Shown: in pieces, positions 1 to 8,407 of the stretch | Position numbering within the stretch: the first letter of the stretch is position 1 | Layout of the letters: each line of letters begins with the position of its first letter | Assembly: GCA_964413055.1 (NCBI GenBank) | Contig: CAYPRB010000004.1 | Location: forward strand, 1-64,000 | Direction: 5' to 3' | Source of the DNA: UBA3102 sp964413055 | Lineage (GTDB): Bacteria > Bacillota > Desulfotomaculia > Desulfotomaculales > Pelotomaculaceae | Length of the DNA stretch: 64,000 bases | Position numbers and translations under genes: made by a program | Notes under the pieces: generated by a model | Seen by the model: only the letters and a program-made list of their open reading frames with translations | Databases searched by the model: none | Told to the model about the DNA's origin: nothing

Positions 1-55
1 TTTTTTTATTTACCCACCAAAATTTAGAAGGGTTTTAATTATTTATGGAGAAAAG

Positions 56-81
56 GTGGTGATAAGTGGTGGAAAGTGGTG
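56..81 (+). promoter_or_regulatory. MraZ operator: three direct repeats
   Basis: GTGGTG occurs three times at exactly 10-bp spacing (56-61, 66-71, 76-81), just upstream of mraZ. MraZ is known to bind tandem repeats with about one helical turn of spacing in front of its own operon. The site therefore probably mediates autorepression of the division/cell-wall cluster. The match is seen directly; the function is inferred from the family. Confidence 0.75.
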
Positions 82-110
82 AATAGTTCACCGGTACGGA
101 GTTGTTGGCC

Positions 111-548
111 GTGTTTATGGGAGAATACCAGCACAACCTGGATAAGAAAGGCCGGCTCTTTATTCCTGCCCGCTTCCGCGAAGGCCTGGGGGACTCTTTT
201 GTCGTGACGAAAGGTCTGGACGGATGTCTTTTTGTTTACCCGCGCCCGGAATGGGAGGCGCTGGAACAGAAGCTGAAGTCCCTGCCCTTTACCAGGGCTG
301 ATGCCCGGGCCTTTGTGCGGTTTTTTTTCTCGGGCGCTGCTGAATGTGAAGCCGACAAACAGGGAAGAATATTGATTCCCGGCAGTTTGAGAGAGTATGC
401 CGGGTTGGAAAAGGACGCGGTGATTATCGGTGTTTCATCACGGGTTGAGGTCTGGTCCAAAGAGCGGTGGGAGCGTTACAGTGAACGGGCTGCCGCTGCT
501 TATGAGGAAATAGCGGAAAAAATAGTCGACATTGACTTGGGTGTATAG
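111..548 (+). CDS. mraZ: Transcriptional regulator MraZ
   Basis: MraZ is the DNA-binding regulator at the head of the dcw cluster. Two tandem AbrB-like MraZ domains can be seen: GEYQHNLDKKGRLFIPARFR near the N terminus and a second half around CEADKQGRILIPGSLREYA. A GTG start at 111 is preferred because it gives the canonical N terminus MFMGEYQH and has a GGAG site 9 nt upstream; an upstream TTG at 102 would add three residues. The 145-aa length is normal. It is followed after 39 bp by rsmH, and three operator-like repeats lie upstream. Confidence 0.93.
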   Translation: MFMGEYQHNLDKKGRLFIPARFREGLGDSFVVTKGLDGCLFVYPRPEWEALEQKLKSLPFTRADARAFVRFFFSGAAECEADKQGRILIPGSLREYAGLEKDAVIIGVSSRVEVWSKERWERYSERAAAAYEEIAEKIVDIDLGV

Positions 549-587
549 TTGAAGGACCCTGAACCGGGAAGGAAAGTGGTAAAAAGA

Positions 588-1526
588 ATGACTTTTTTCC
601 ACCGGCCGGTCATGGCCAAAGAAGTTTTGGACGGCCTTAAAATAATCCCTGACGGTATATATGTGGACTGTACCCTCGGGGGCGGCGGGCACAGTGAGGC
701 GGTATTAAAAGAACTGGGAGCCGGCGGCCGGCTGGTGGCCCTGGATCAGGACAGCGAGGCAATCGCCGCCGCGGAAAAAAGATTAGTTCCTTTCGGAGAC
801 AAAATGCTCCTGGTGCGGGAGAATTTTGTGCAACTGCCGGAGGTTTTAAAACATCTGGGGATCAGGCAGGTGGACGGAATTATATTTGATCTGGGGGTTT
901 CTTCATACCAATTGGATAATCCGGCCCGGGGGTTCAGCTACCAGTACGATGCCCCGTTGGATATGAGAATGGACCAGCGGTATGATAAAACCGCCCGGGA
1001 AATAGTTAATAAACTTCCGGTAGCGGAATTGGCCACCATTATCAGGAAGTACGGGGAAGAACGGTGGGCGTCCAGAATTGCGCAGTTTATTGGGGAAGCT
1101 AGGGAACGCCGCACTATTGAAACTACCGGGCAGCTGGTGGAAATTATAAAAAAGGCTATTCCCGCAGGGGCCAGGCGTAAAGGACCGCATCCGGCTAAAC
1201 GGACCTTTCAGGCCTTGCGTATTGCGGTAAACCGGGAACTCGAAATATTAAATGATGCTCTCGGCGCGGCAGTACAGGTGTTGCGCCCGGGCGGCAGGCT
1301 CTGCGTTATCACCTTTCACTCCCTGGAGGACCGGGTGGTAAAGCACTTATTGCGCCGGATGGCGGCGCCGTGTTCTTGTCCCAGAGAAGTGCCGGTTTGT
1401 GTTTGCGGCGGAAAAAAGAAAATAAAATTAATTACCTCCAAACCGGTATTGCCTAGTAAAGTGGAACTCGGGGAGAATCCCCGGGCAAGGAGTGCCAAGC
1501 TCCGGATAGCGGAAAAATTGGAATAA
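588..1526 (+). CDS. rsmH: 16S rRNA m4C1402 methyltransferase RsmH
   Basis: RsmH (MraW) methylates N4 of C1402 in 16S rRNA using S-adenosylmethionine. The SAM-binding motif YVDCTLGGGGHS lies at residues 25-36, and FDLGVSSYQLD, GPHPAKRTFQALRI and ITFHSLEDRVVK are family signatures. A Cys-rich stretch (CSCPREVPVCVC) sits near the C terminus. ATG 588 gives 312 aa, the usual length, with an AAGGAAAG site upstream; a TTG at 549 would extend it by 13 residues and is less likely. It is the second gene of the cluster. Confidence 0.95.
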   Translation: MTFFHRPVMAKEVLDGLKIIPDGIYVDCTLGGGGHSEAVLKELGAGGRLVALDQDSEAIAAAEKRLVPFGDKMLLVRENFVQLPEVLKHLGIRQVDGIIFDLGVSSYQLDNPARGFSYQYDAPLDMRMDQRYDKTAREIVNKLPVAELATIIRKYGEERWASRIAQFIGEARERRTIETTGQLVEIIKKAIPAGARRKGPHPAKRTFQALRIAVNRELEILNDALGAAVQVLRPGGRLCVITFHSLEDRVVKHLLRRMAAPCSCPREVPVCVCGGKKKIKLITSKPVLPSKVELGENPRARSAKLRIAEKLE

Positions 1527-1567
1527 CGTTCCTTAATAAGTTCTAGTTTCCAGGAGGGTTGAATAAA

Positions 1568-2203
1568 TTGATCGTAGCACAGGAAAAGACATGCTACCAT
1601 AGCTGTTATTCCGGTGCGGCGCACCGGCCGGAAAAGCACAGGCGCAAGGGTGTGCCGGGAAAACACAAGTTAATCCTCACCGGGCTGGTGGCCGCCGCTT
1701 TTGCGTTGGGGGTTATGGTCATTTGTTATTACGCGCAGGTGTTTGCGCTGGGATACCAGATTCAGTCCCTGAAAGAGGAACTTGCCCTCCTGCGGGTGGA
1801 AAACTATCACCTGGCTGAAAATATTTACCGGCTAACCTCTCTGGACCGGGTGGAGCACCTGGCATTAAACCGGCTCGGGATGGTTAATCCGGATAACAGC
1901 AATATCCTGGTAGTGGCGGTTGCCGGTAGCTCTTCGGAAGTGTTCGGCCCGGAACCTGCCCGTCCGGCATTAGTTTCTGCCGCCGGGGATGAGCGTAGTC
2001 GACTGATTCAGACTTTCAGCGAATTGGTCAACCGGTTGGAAAATAAGATCCGGCTTGGGCTTGGTTTAAGTACCGGGTCTGAGGAGGTAACCTATGCAGA
2101 CGACCAACATATTGATGCGCAAACGGATAGCCATGGTGGGCCTGATATTTGCTGCACTGCTCGCCTGCCTGATGATGCGCCTGGCCTGGATACAGCTGGT
2201 TGA
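1568..2203 (+). CDS. ftsL: FtsL-type septum formation protein
   Basis: This is a bitopic division protein. A basic cytoplasmic N terminus is followed by one membrane segment (ILTGLVAAAFALGVMVICYY) and a short coiled coil (IQSLKEELALLRVENYHLAENI), the FtsL arrangement, and its place between rsmH and spoVD agrees. TTG 1568 has a perfect AGGAGGG 9 nt upstream. The protein is 211 aa, longer than typical FtsL (about 110-130), and its last ~37 codons overlap the start of spoVD in another frame by 110 bp. The C-terminal tail may be a read-on caused by loss of an earlier stop. Function is inferred from architecture and position. Confidence 0.8.
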   Translation: MIVAQEKTCYHSCYSGAAHRPEKHRRKGVPGKHKLILTGLVAAAFALGVMVICYYAQVFALGYQIQSLKEELALLRVENYHLAENIYRLTSLDRVEHLALNRLGMVNPDNSNILVVAVAGSSSEVFGPEPARPALVSAAGDERSRLIQTFSELVNRLENKIRLGLGLSTGSEEVTYADDQHIDAQTDSHGGPDICCTARLPDDAPGLDTAG

Positions 2204-4226
2204 AGGAGACAAATTAAGGGAAGAGGCGCTTGAAATCCGGATGAGTGATGTGCCGGTTGAGGCTAAACGGGGGAATATTTATGACCGCAACGGTCAGGAG
2301 CTGGTTACCAGTGTCAGCGTGGACTCTGCTTACGCCTTTCCGCCCCAGATTAAAAATAAACTTGAAGCATCCAATAAAATTGCTTCAGTTTTAAAAATGG
2401 AGCCGGAGGAGGTTTACGCAAAACTTAACCAAAAGGTGGGTTTTGTTTGGCTTAAAAGACGCATTGATTATGATGCGGCCCAAAAACTGCGGGATTTGGA
2501 AATAAGTGGTGTAGAACTGGTGGAAGAGAATACGCGTTTTTACCGCCAGGATACTCTTGCCGCCCACGTGCTGGGGTTTTCCGGGGTCGATAATCAGGGG
2601 CTGACCGGTATTGAAAGTGTCTTTGATCCGGAGTTGAGAGGGGTTGCGGGCCGGATTGTTGTGGAGAAAGACGCCCAGGGCAGAAATATTCCGGGAGCCA
2701 TGCATAAATTCATTTCACCGGTGCCCGGTAACAACCTGAAATTAACCATTGATCAGAGTGTCCAGTACTTTGTGGAAAGAGAACTGGATAAAATTGTAGC
2801 TGAACACCGCCCCAAGCTGGCGGTAATTATTGTTATGGATCCTAAAACCGGGGAAGTCCTGGCCATGGGAAGCCGCCCGACCTATCAGCCCGGGAAGTGG
2901 CAGGATTATTCCCGGGAGGTATGGGACCGTAATCCCGCCGTATGGTATAATTATGAACCCGGTTCGACCTTCAAAATTATTACCGCGTCGGCCGCCCTGG
3001 AAGAAGGCGTGGTTAAACCCGGAGATAATTTTTATGATCCCGGCTATATTAAAGTGGCCGACTGGTTTATTCGCTGTTGGTTAGACGGCGGACACGGTTC
3101 CCAAACCTTTGAAGAGGTGGTTCAAAATTCCTGCAACCCCGGTTTTATCACTGTGGGGCTGCGGCTGGGCAAGGAAAAGTTTTATCAATACATAAATGCT
3201 TTCGGCCTTGATCAAAAAACGGGGATATGCCTGACCGGGGAAGGAGAGGGCATTCAGATTTCCTTAAAAGATGCCACCGATCTCAATATTGCCACCATGT
3301 CGATCGGCCAGTCCATTGCCGTTACACCGATCCAGCTGATCACTGCCGCGTCGGCGGTGGCCAACGGGGGAGTATTGATGAAGCCTTCCCTGGTAAAAGC
3401 GGTCACTGATCAAGACGGCAAGGTGCTTAAAAAATTTGAACCGGAGCAAGTACACCGGGTGATTAAGGCTGAAACCGCGGATACCTTAATGGGGCTTTTA
3501 ACTAACGTGGTGCAGAAAGGAACGGGCAGAAACGCTTTCGTGGAAGGTTACGGGGCAGCGGGCAAAACCGGTACGGCCCAGGTGGTCGGTGACGGCGGGT
3601 ATGTGGAAGGAAAGTATGTATCGTCATTCATAGGTTTTGCCCCGGCGGATGACCCGCAGATCACGGCACTGGTGATGGTTGCCGAACCGTCCGGACCGTT
3701 TCATTTCGGCAGCCAGGTGGCGGCGCCGGTATTTAAAGCCCTGGCCCGGGACACGTTGCTTTACCTGGAAGTACCGGAGCGTCCCGGCCTGGAAAAACCC
3801 AAGTTGCCTTTTGACTACGAAGAGCCCAGGGTGGAAGTTACGGTGCCCAATTTAGATAATTATCCCGTGGAAGATGCCCAAAGAATTCTCGTTAACCTTG
3901 GTTTCAAAGTCCGGATCAGGGGACAGGGGAACGTGGTTTGCGATCAGGTGCCCAAGGGAGGGGCTGAGGTTTTAGACGGAACCACAGTGATTCTGGACTT
4001 GGGACCGCAAGGTGAACCGGCGCCGGGAGAGGTAAAAGTACCCGATTTGCAAGGCCGGACCATAAAAGATGCCGGTAATATTTTAGAAAAGCTGGGACTC
4101 AAGTTGGAACCCGTGGGTTCCGGCCTGGCTGTGGCGCAAAAGGTGGCGCCCGGCGCCGCGGTAGCCGTGGGCACCGGGATAACGGTTGAATTTCAACCGC
4201 CGGTGTACCGGGAGTTGCGTGATTAG
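2094..4226 (+). CDS. spoVD: Penicillin-binding protein 2 (SpoVD/FtsI type) with two PASTA domains
   Basis: This is a class B peptidoglycan transpeptidase, anchored by an N-terminal membrane segment (residues ~12-32). It has a dimerisation domain (ELVTSVSVDSAYAFPP, residues ~69-84, opens it) and a transpeptidase domain with STFK (nucleophile Ser291), SCN and KTGT motifs. Two PASTA repeats occupy roughly 590-705. In Bacillus, SpoVD carries one PASTA domain and PBP2B two, so a dual role in division and cortex synthesis is possible. ATG 2094 follows GGAGGTAACCT. It overlaps ftsL by 110 bp. At 710 aa it is full length. Confidence 0.93.
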   Translation: MQTTNILMRKRIAMVGLIFAALLACLMMRLAWIQLVEGDKLREEALEIRMSDVPVEAKRGNIYDRNGQELVTSVSVDSAYAFPPQIKNKLEASNKIASVLKMEPEEVYAKLNQKVGFVWLKRRIDYDAAQKLRDLEISGVELVEENTRFYRQDTLAAHVLGFSGVDNQGLTGIESVFDPELRGVAGRIVVEKDAQGRNIPGAMHKFISPVPGNNLKLTIDQSVQYFVERELDKIVAEHRPKLAVIIVMDPKTGEVLAMGSRPTYQPGKWQDYSREVWDRNPAVWYNYEPGSTFKIITASAALEEGVVKPGDNFYDPGYIKVADWFIRCWLDGGHGSQTFEEVVQNSCNPGFITVGLRLGKEKFYQYINAFGLDQKTGICLTGEGEGIQISLKDATDLNIATMSIGQSIAVTPIQLITAASAVANGGVLMKPSLVKAVTDQDGKVLKKFEPEQVHRVIKAETADTLMGLLTNVVQKGTGRNAFVEGYGAAGKTGTAQVVGDGGYVEGKYVSSFIGFAPADDPQITALVMVAEPSGPFHFGSQVAAPVFKALARDTLLYLEVPERPGLEKPKLPFDYEEPRVEVTVPNLDNYPVEDAQRILVNLGFKVRIRGQGNVVCDQVPKGGAEVLDGTTVILDLGPQGEPAPGEVKVPDLQGRTIKDAGNILEKLGLKLEPVGSGLAVAQKVAPGAAVAVGTGITVEFQPPVYRELRD

Positions 4227-4309
4227 AACAGTAATCCTGTGCACAGGTAGGTATTGAGAGGTTGGACCGGTGCCATCCCCTTTAAATTGTCAGGCACACT
4301 ATTGATTAA

Positions 4310-4339
4310 TTGGAATATATAGGTTAATCGGGGTAATAC
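4310..4339 (+). promoter_or_regulatory. Possible sigma-A promoter before murE
   Basis: TTGGAA (4310-4315) and TAATAC (4334-4339) are separated by 18 bp in the 139-bp spacer between spoVD and murE. Both hexamers deviate from consensus, so this is only a candidate internal promoter of the mur operon. Confidence 0.35.
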
Positions 4340-4365
4340 TAGGTCATAAACGGGAGGTCGCACTT

Positions 4366-5868
4366 TTGTTTTTCGGTGATTTGCTCCAAGGGGTTCCATA
4401 CCGTGCTGCCGGCGGTGACTGGGAGGCGGTTATCGGAGGCATTGCTTACGACTCGCGCCGGGTGAAACCTGGTGACTTGTTTGTAGCGGTGAGGGGATTT
4501 AAAACGGATGGTCACGAATATATCCGCCAGGCTCTGGAGTCGGGCGCCGCGGCAGTGGTCATGGAAAGGAAAGTAAACCTGCCCGCCCGGGTTCCCTGGG
4601 CCGTGGTGGATGACTCCAGAAGGGCGTTGGCGCTTTTTTCCGCGCGGTTTTTCGGTAATCCGGCCGCACAAATGGGTATGATCGGGGTCACCGGAACCAA
4701 CGGTAAAACCACTACCACCAATTTGATTGTCGCGGTTTTGGAAGCTGCGGGACAGAAAACCGGCCTGATCGGAACCATACACAACCGGATTGGTGCTAAA
4801 ATATTGCCGGTTAAGCATACCACCCCGGAATCAACCGACCTCCAAAAACTGCTTGCCGATATGGTGGCCGGGGGGACGGATACCTGTGTCATGGAGATTT
4901 CATCGCACGCTCTGGCATTGCACCGGGTTGACGGTTGTGAGTTCGATATTGCCGTTCTCACTAATTTTACCCAGGACCACCTTGATTTTCACCGGGATAT
5001 GGAGGATTATCTGGATGCGAAGTTGAAACTTTTTACCGGGTTGGCTGCACCGGGAAGAAAAACCGGAAATAAAATTGCCGTGATTAACGCCGATGATAAC
5101 CGTGCGGCGCGATTTGTGGATGCCGCCGGGAACGGGAACCAGGTATGCACTTACGGCATTAAAGCTCCAGCAGACGCCCGGGCAGTGGATATAACGGTGG
5201 GTGTCCGGGGTACCGGTTTTACTGTCGAAGGGAAATGGGGCCGCTGCCGGTTGGAGCTTAAAATCACCGGTTTGTTTAATGTTTACAATGCCCTGGCTGC
5301 TTTTACCACCGCGGCCGTCCTGGGCATTGCACCGGAGGTCATCAAGCGGGCCCTGGAAAATACCCGCGGGGTGCCGGGGCGTTTTGAAGTAATGAACGAG
5401 GGGCAAAATTTTACGGTCATTGTAGACTACGCGCACACCCCCGACGGTTTGAAGAAAGTTTTAAAAACCGCCCGCCGGATAACCAAGGGAAAATTGATTA
5501 CAGTATTCGGCTGCGGCGGGGACCGTGATGCTACCAAACGCCCCCTTATGGGCGAAATAACCGGCAGGTACAGTGACTTTATTGTGGTTACGTCCGACAA
5601 CCCCCGTACCGAGGATCCTTTAAAAATCATCGCGCAGATTAAAACCGGACTGGAAAAGGAGGCGCCGGCAGCCGGCTGGGTTATAGAACCGGACCGGCGT
5701 GAGGCCATACGTTGGGCGGTAAAGAAAGCCCGCGCGGGTGATACGGTGGTCATAGCCGGTAAGGGGCATGAGGACTACCAGGAAATCGGGAGTAGCAGGT
5801 TTGCTTTTGACGACCGCCGGGAAGCGGCGGCGGCAATAAAGGAAATAGCTTGTAAAAAGGAGTTTTAA
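4366..5868 (+). CDS. murE: UDP-MurNAc-tripeptide synthetase (meso-DAP ligase)
   Basis: MurE adds the third amino acid to UDP-MurNAc-L-Ala-D-Glu in the cytoplasm, using ATP. The P-loop GVTGTNGKTTTT is at residues 107-118. HTTPES, EISSHALALHR and NFTQDHLDFH are family motifs, and VTSDNPRTEDP contains the DNPR signature of enzymes that use meso-diaminopimelate rather than lysine. TTG 4366 has GGGAGG 8 nt upstream. At 500 aa it is full length. murF follows 3 bp after its stop. Confidence 0.96.
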   Translation: MFFGDLLQGVPYRAAGGDWEAVIGGIAYDSRRVKPGDLFVAVRGFKTDGHEYIRQALESGAAAVVMERKVNLPARVPWAVVDDSRRALALFSARFFGNPAAQMGMIGVTGTNGKTTTTNLIVAVLEAAGQKTGLIGTIHNRIGAKILPVKHTTPESTDLQKLLADMVAGGTDTCVMEISSHALALHRVDGCEFDIAVLTNFTQDHLDFHRDMEDYLDAKLKLFTGLAAPGRKTGNKIAVINADDNRAARFVDAAGNGNQVCTYGIKAPADARAVDITVGVRGTGFTVEGKWGRCRLELKITGLFNVYNALAAFTTAAVLGIAPEVIKRALENTRGVPGRFEVMNEGQNFTVIVDYAHTPDGLKKVLKTARRITKGKLITVFGCGGDRDATKRPLMGEITGRYSDFIVVTSDNPRTEDPLKIIAQIKTGLEKEAPAAGWVIEPDRREAIRWAVKKARAGDTVVIAGKGHEDYQEIGSSRFAFDDRREAAAAIKEIACKKEF

Positions 5869-5871
5869 GCG

Positions 5872-7257
5872 GTGAAACCGGTAAGTTTAGAGGAAATTGC
5901 CGGCGTGACCGGTGGTGAAATAATCCGCGGCGGGCACCGGATGGTTTTAAAATCGGTTTCTACCGATACCCGCAAGATCAAAAAGGGTGATCTGTTCTTT
6001 GCTCTGGCGGGTGAAAAATATGATGCCCATAACTTTTTGAGACAGGCTGCAGCGGCCGGAGCCGGGGGGTTGGTCGTGGAACGCGCGACGGGTTTACCTC
6101 CCGGTGTACCGGTGATTAAAGTTGATGGTGTGCTGGCGGCGCTTCAGGCACTGGCCGCGTACCACCGGGAAAAGTGCGCGGCCGCGGTGATCGGGATTAC
6201 CGGGAGTAACGGTAAAACCACAACCAAGGACCTGGTGGCATCCGTCCTGGAAACAAGTATGCCGGTTTTTAAAACCCCGGGCAATTTAAATAATGAAATC
6301 GGGTTGCCTTTAACCCTGCTGGCTATGGACGATTATTGCCGGGCGGCGGTGGTTGAAATGGCCATGCGGGGTCCCGGTGAAATTGATTTATTGTGCCGGA
6401 TCGCCCGCCCCGACGGTGCGGTGATTACCAACATCGGTGAAACCCACCTGGAGTTGCTCGAGACGGTAAGCAATATCGCCGCCGCCAAAGGTGAAATCCT
6501 GGAGCACATTGCGCCGGATGGTTTTGCGCTTTTACATGACGGTAGTCCCTATGTGCGGCGGGAGGCCCGGCGTTGCAGGGGCAGGGTAATATTCTTCGGT
6601 GACGGCCGGACGGCTGATTTGAGGGCGGAATATATTACACCGGAAGGCGGGGGCAGTCGTTTCAGCGTAGTGATTGACGGTACCAGCCGCGCGTTTTATT
6701 TACCGGTGCCGGGCCGGCACAATGTGCTAAACGCTCTTGCGGCGATCGGTGTGGGGCTTGAAATGGGGCTTGACGTTGACGATATCGCGGGGGGGCTGGC
6801 TGCGGTTTCGTTAACCGGAATGCGCTTGGAAATTACCGCAGGCGCGGGGATCAAGATTATTAACGATGCTTACAACGCCAATCCCGCTTCCACCGCGGCG
6901 GCGCTGCAGGTTTTAACCGAGACGGCCGGCAGCCGCCGTAAGGTGGCGGTGCTCGGCAATATGTTCGAACTGGGGGCGCGGGCCAAGCCGGGCCACCGGG
7001 AGGTGGGAGCGCTGGCCGCCGGTTTGGGAACCGACTGCCTTTTGACCGTGGGGGACCTGGCCGCGGAAATAGCAGCAGGAGCTTTAGGCGCCGGGATGCC
7101 GGGTCAAAGAATATTCCGGTGTCAGGATAATGCCGGCGCGCTCGAAATCCTGGACCAGCTGCTGCAGGAGGGCGATGTGGTACTGGTCAAGGGTTCCCGG
7201 GGGATGCAAATGGAACAAATCGTCCGGTACCTGCAGCACCAAAAAGTAAGGGATTAA
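5872..7257 (+). CDS. murF: UDP-MurNAc-tripeptide:D-Ala-D-Ala ligase
   Basis: MurF completes the UDP-MurNAc-pentapeptide by adding D-Ala-D-Ala. The ATP loop GITGSNGKTTTKD, the NLNNEIGLPLTLL segment, TNIGETHLE and INDAYNANPAS are typical of Mur ligases of the MurF branch. GTG 5872 has AAAAGGAG 9 nt upstream. The 461-aa length fits. It lies directly after murE, so the two are probably translationally coupled. No ddl gene is present in the window, so D-Ala-D-Ala must come from elsewhere. Confidence 0.96.
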   Translation: MKPVSLEEIAGVTGGEIIRGGHRMVLKSVSTDTRKIKKGDLFFALAGEKYDAHNFLRQAAAAGAGGLVVERATGLPPGVPVIKVDGVLAALQALAAYHREKCAAAVIGITGSNGKTTTKDLVASVLETSMPVFKTPGNLNNEIGLPLTLLAMDDYCRAAVVEMAMRGPGEIDLLCRIARPDGAVITNIGETHLELLETVSNIAAAKGEILEHIAPDGFALLHDGSPYVRREARRCRGRVIFFGDGRTADLRAEYITPEGGGSRFSVVIDGTSRAFYLPVPGRHNVLNALAAIGVGLEMGLDVDDIAGGLAAVSLTGMRLEITAGAGIKIINDAYNANPASTAAALQVLTETAGSRRKVAVLGNMFELGARAKPGHREVGALAAGLGTDCLLTVGDLAAEIAAGALGAGMPGQRIFRCQDNAGALEILDQLLQEGDVVLVKGSRGMQMEQIVRYLQHQKVRD

Positions 7258-7333
7258 AGTTATGACTTGACTTCCCGGATATAACCGGTCAGGTTATTTT
7301 GGGAAGAAAAGAGTAATCCCGACCGGAGGTTAT

Positions 7334-8314
7334 ATGGAAAAGACAATCTGGACGGCTTTTGCCGTAGCGACAGCTGTGGCCGCATTGTTGGGACCTTTGG
7401 TCATTCCTGTGCTCAGGAAGTTGAAATGCGGTCAAAACATCCGTTCCGACGGACCGGCCAGGCACTTGCAAAAAGCCGGCACGCCAACCATGGGCGGCAT
7501 AATTATTTTAGCCGGAACGGCAGCGGGAGGTTTTTGGCAGACATACGGCAGCGCCGAAGGTATGGGGGTTCTTTTAATAATTCTCGGTTACGGCTTGATT
7601 GGTTTTATAGACGACTATAAAAAGGTCGTGCTCGGCAGATCACTTGGTTTACGGGCTCGAGAAAAATTATTGGGACAAGTGCTGTTGGCTGCAGGCCTGG
7701 CTTTGTGGCTGTTATTCAAAACGGACCGCGGTACCGGTTTGGTCGTGCCTTTCTCTGGTTTCTTTATTCCCGGGGGTATCAGCCTGGAACTGGGCTGGGG
7801 GCTATTTTTGGCTCTGGCGGTGGTGGTAATTGCCGGTACGGCCAACGCGGTAAATCTTGCCGACGGGCTGGATGGTCTGGCTGCCGGGGTGAGTTTGCTG
7901 ATCGCCTTATCGCTGGTTGTGCTGGCGGCGGGAAAGGCGGGAGTGGCGACAAGCATGGCGGCACTAGCCGGCGGTTGTCTGGGTTTCTTGTTTTACAACC
8001 GTTACCCGGCCAGGGTTTTTATGGGTGATACCGGCTCTCTGGCCCTGGGAGGGGGGCTGGGTGCGGCCGCCGTTATTGCCGGAAGTGAACTTTTTTTATT
8101 CATTGCCGGCGGCGTTTTGGTCCTGGAGGTCTTGTCGGTGGTGATCCAGGTAGTTTCCTTTCAGACCACGGGGCGCCGGGTTTTGCGCATGAGTCCCCTG
8201 CACCATCATTTTGAGCTTTGCGGGTGGAATGAAAACAAGGTGGTCCTTGCTTTTTGGGCGGCAACCCTGGTTTTGATACTCACCGGTCTGGCCGGGATGT
8301 ACAGACTGGGTTAA
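7334..8314 (+). CDS. mraY: Phospho-MurNAc-pentapeptide translocase MraY
   Basis: MraY is the integral membrane enzyme that transfers phospho-MurNAc-pentapeptide to undecaprenyl phosphate to make lipid I. It is hydrophobic throughout (about ten membrane spans). Conserved cytoplasmic motifs are GFIDDYKK, NAVNLADGLDGLAAG, MGDTGSLALGG and the HHHFELCGWNE loop. The 326-aa length is standard. A GGAGG site precedes ATG 7334. Its place between murF and murD is the classical order. Confidence 0.97.
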   Translation: MEKTIWTAFAVATAVAALLGPLVIPVLRKLKCGQNIRSDGPARHLQKAGTPTMGGIIILAGTAAGGFWQTYGSAEGMGVLLIILGYGLIGFIDDYKKVVLGRSLGLRAREKLLGQVLLAAGLALWLLFKTDRGTGLVVPFSGFFIPGGISLELGWGLFLALAVVVIAGTANAVNLADGLDGLAAGVSLLIALSLVVLAAGKAGVATSMAALAGGCLGFLFYNRYPARVFMGDTGSLALGGGLGAAAVIAGSELFLFIAGGVLVLEVLSVVIQVVSFQTTGRRVLRMSPLHHHFELCGWNENKVVLAFWAATLVLILTGLAGMYRLG

Positions 8315-8407
8315 ATATTTTCAAAATCAATATGAGTTTTAAGTAAAATCAATTGAATTTGCAGCATCAGTAAATCACCAATGTTGACAATGTTGAGGCG
8401 AGCTAAA

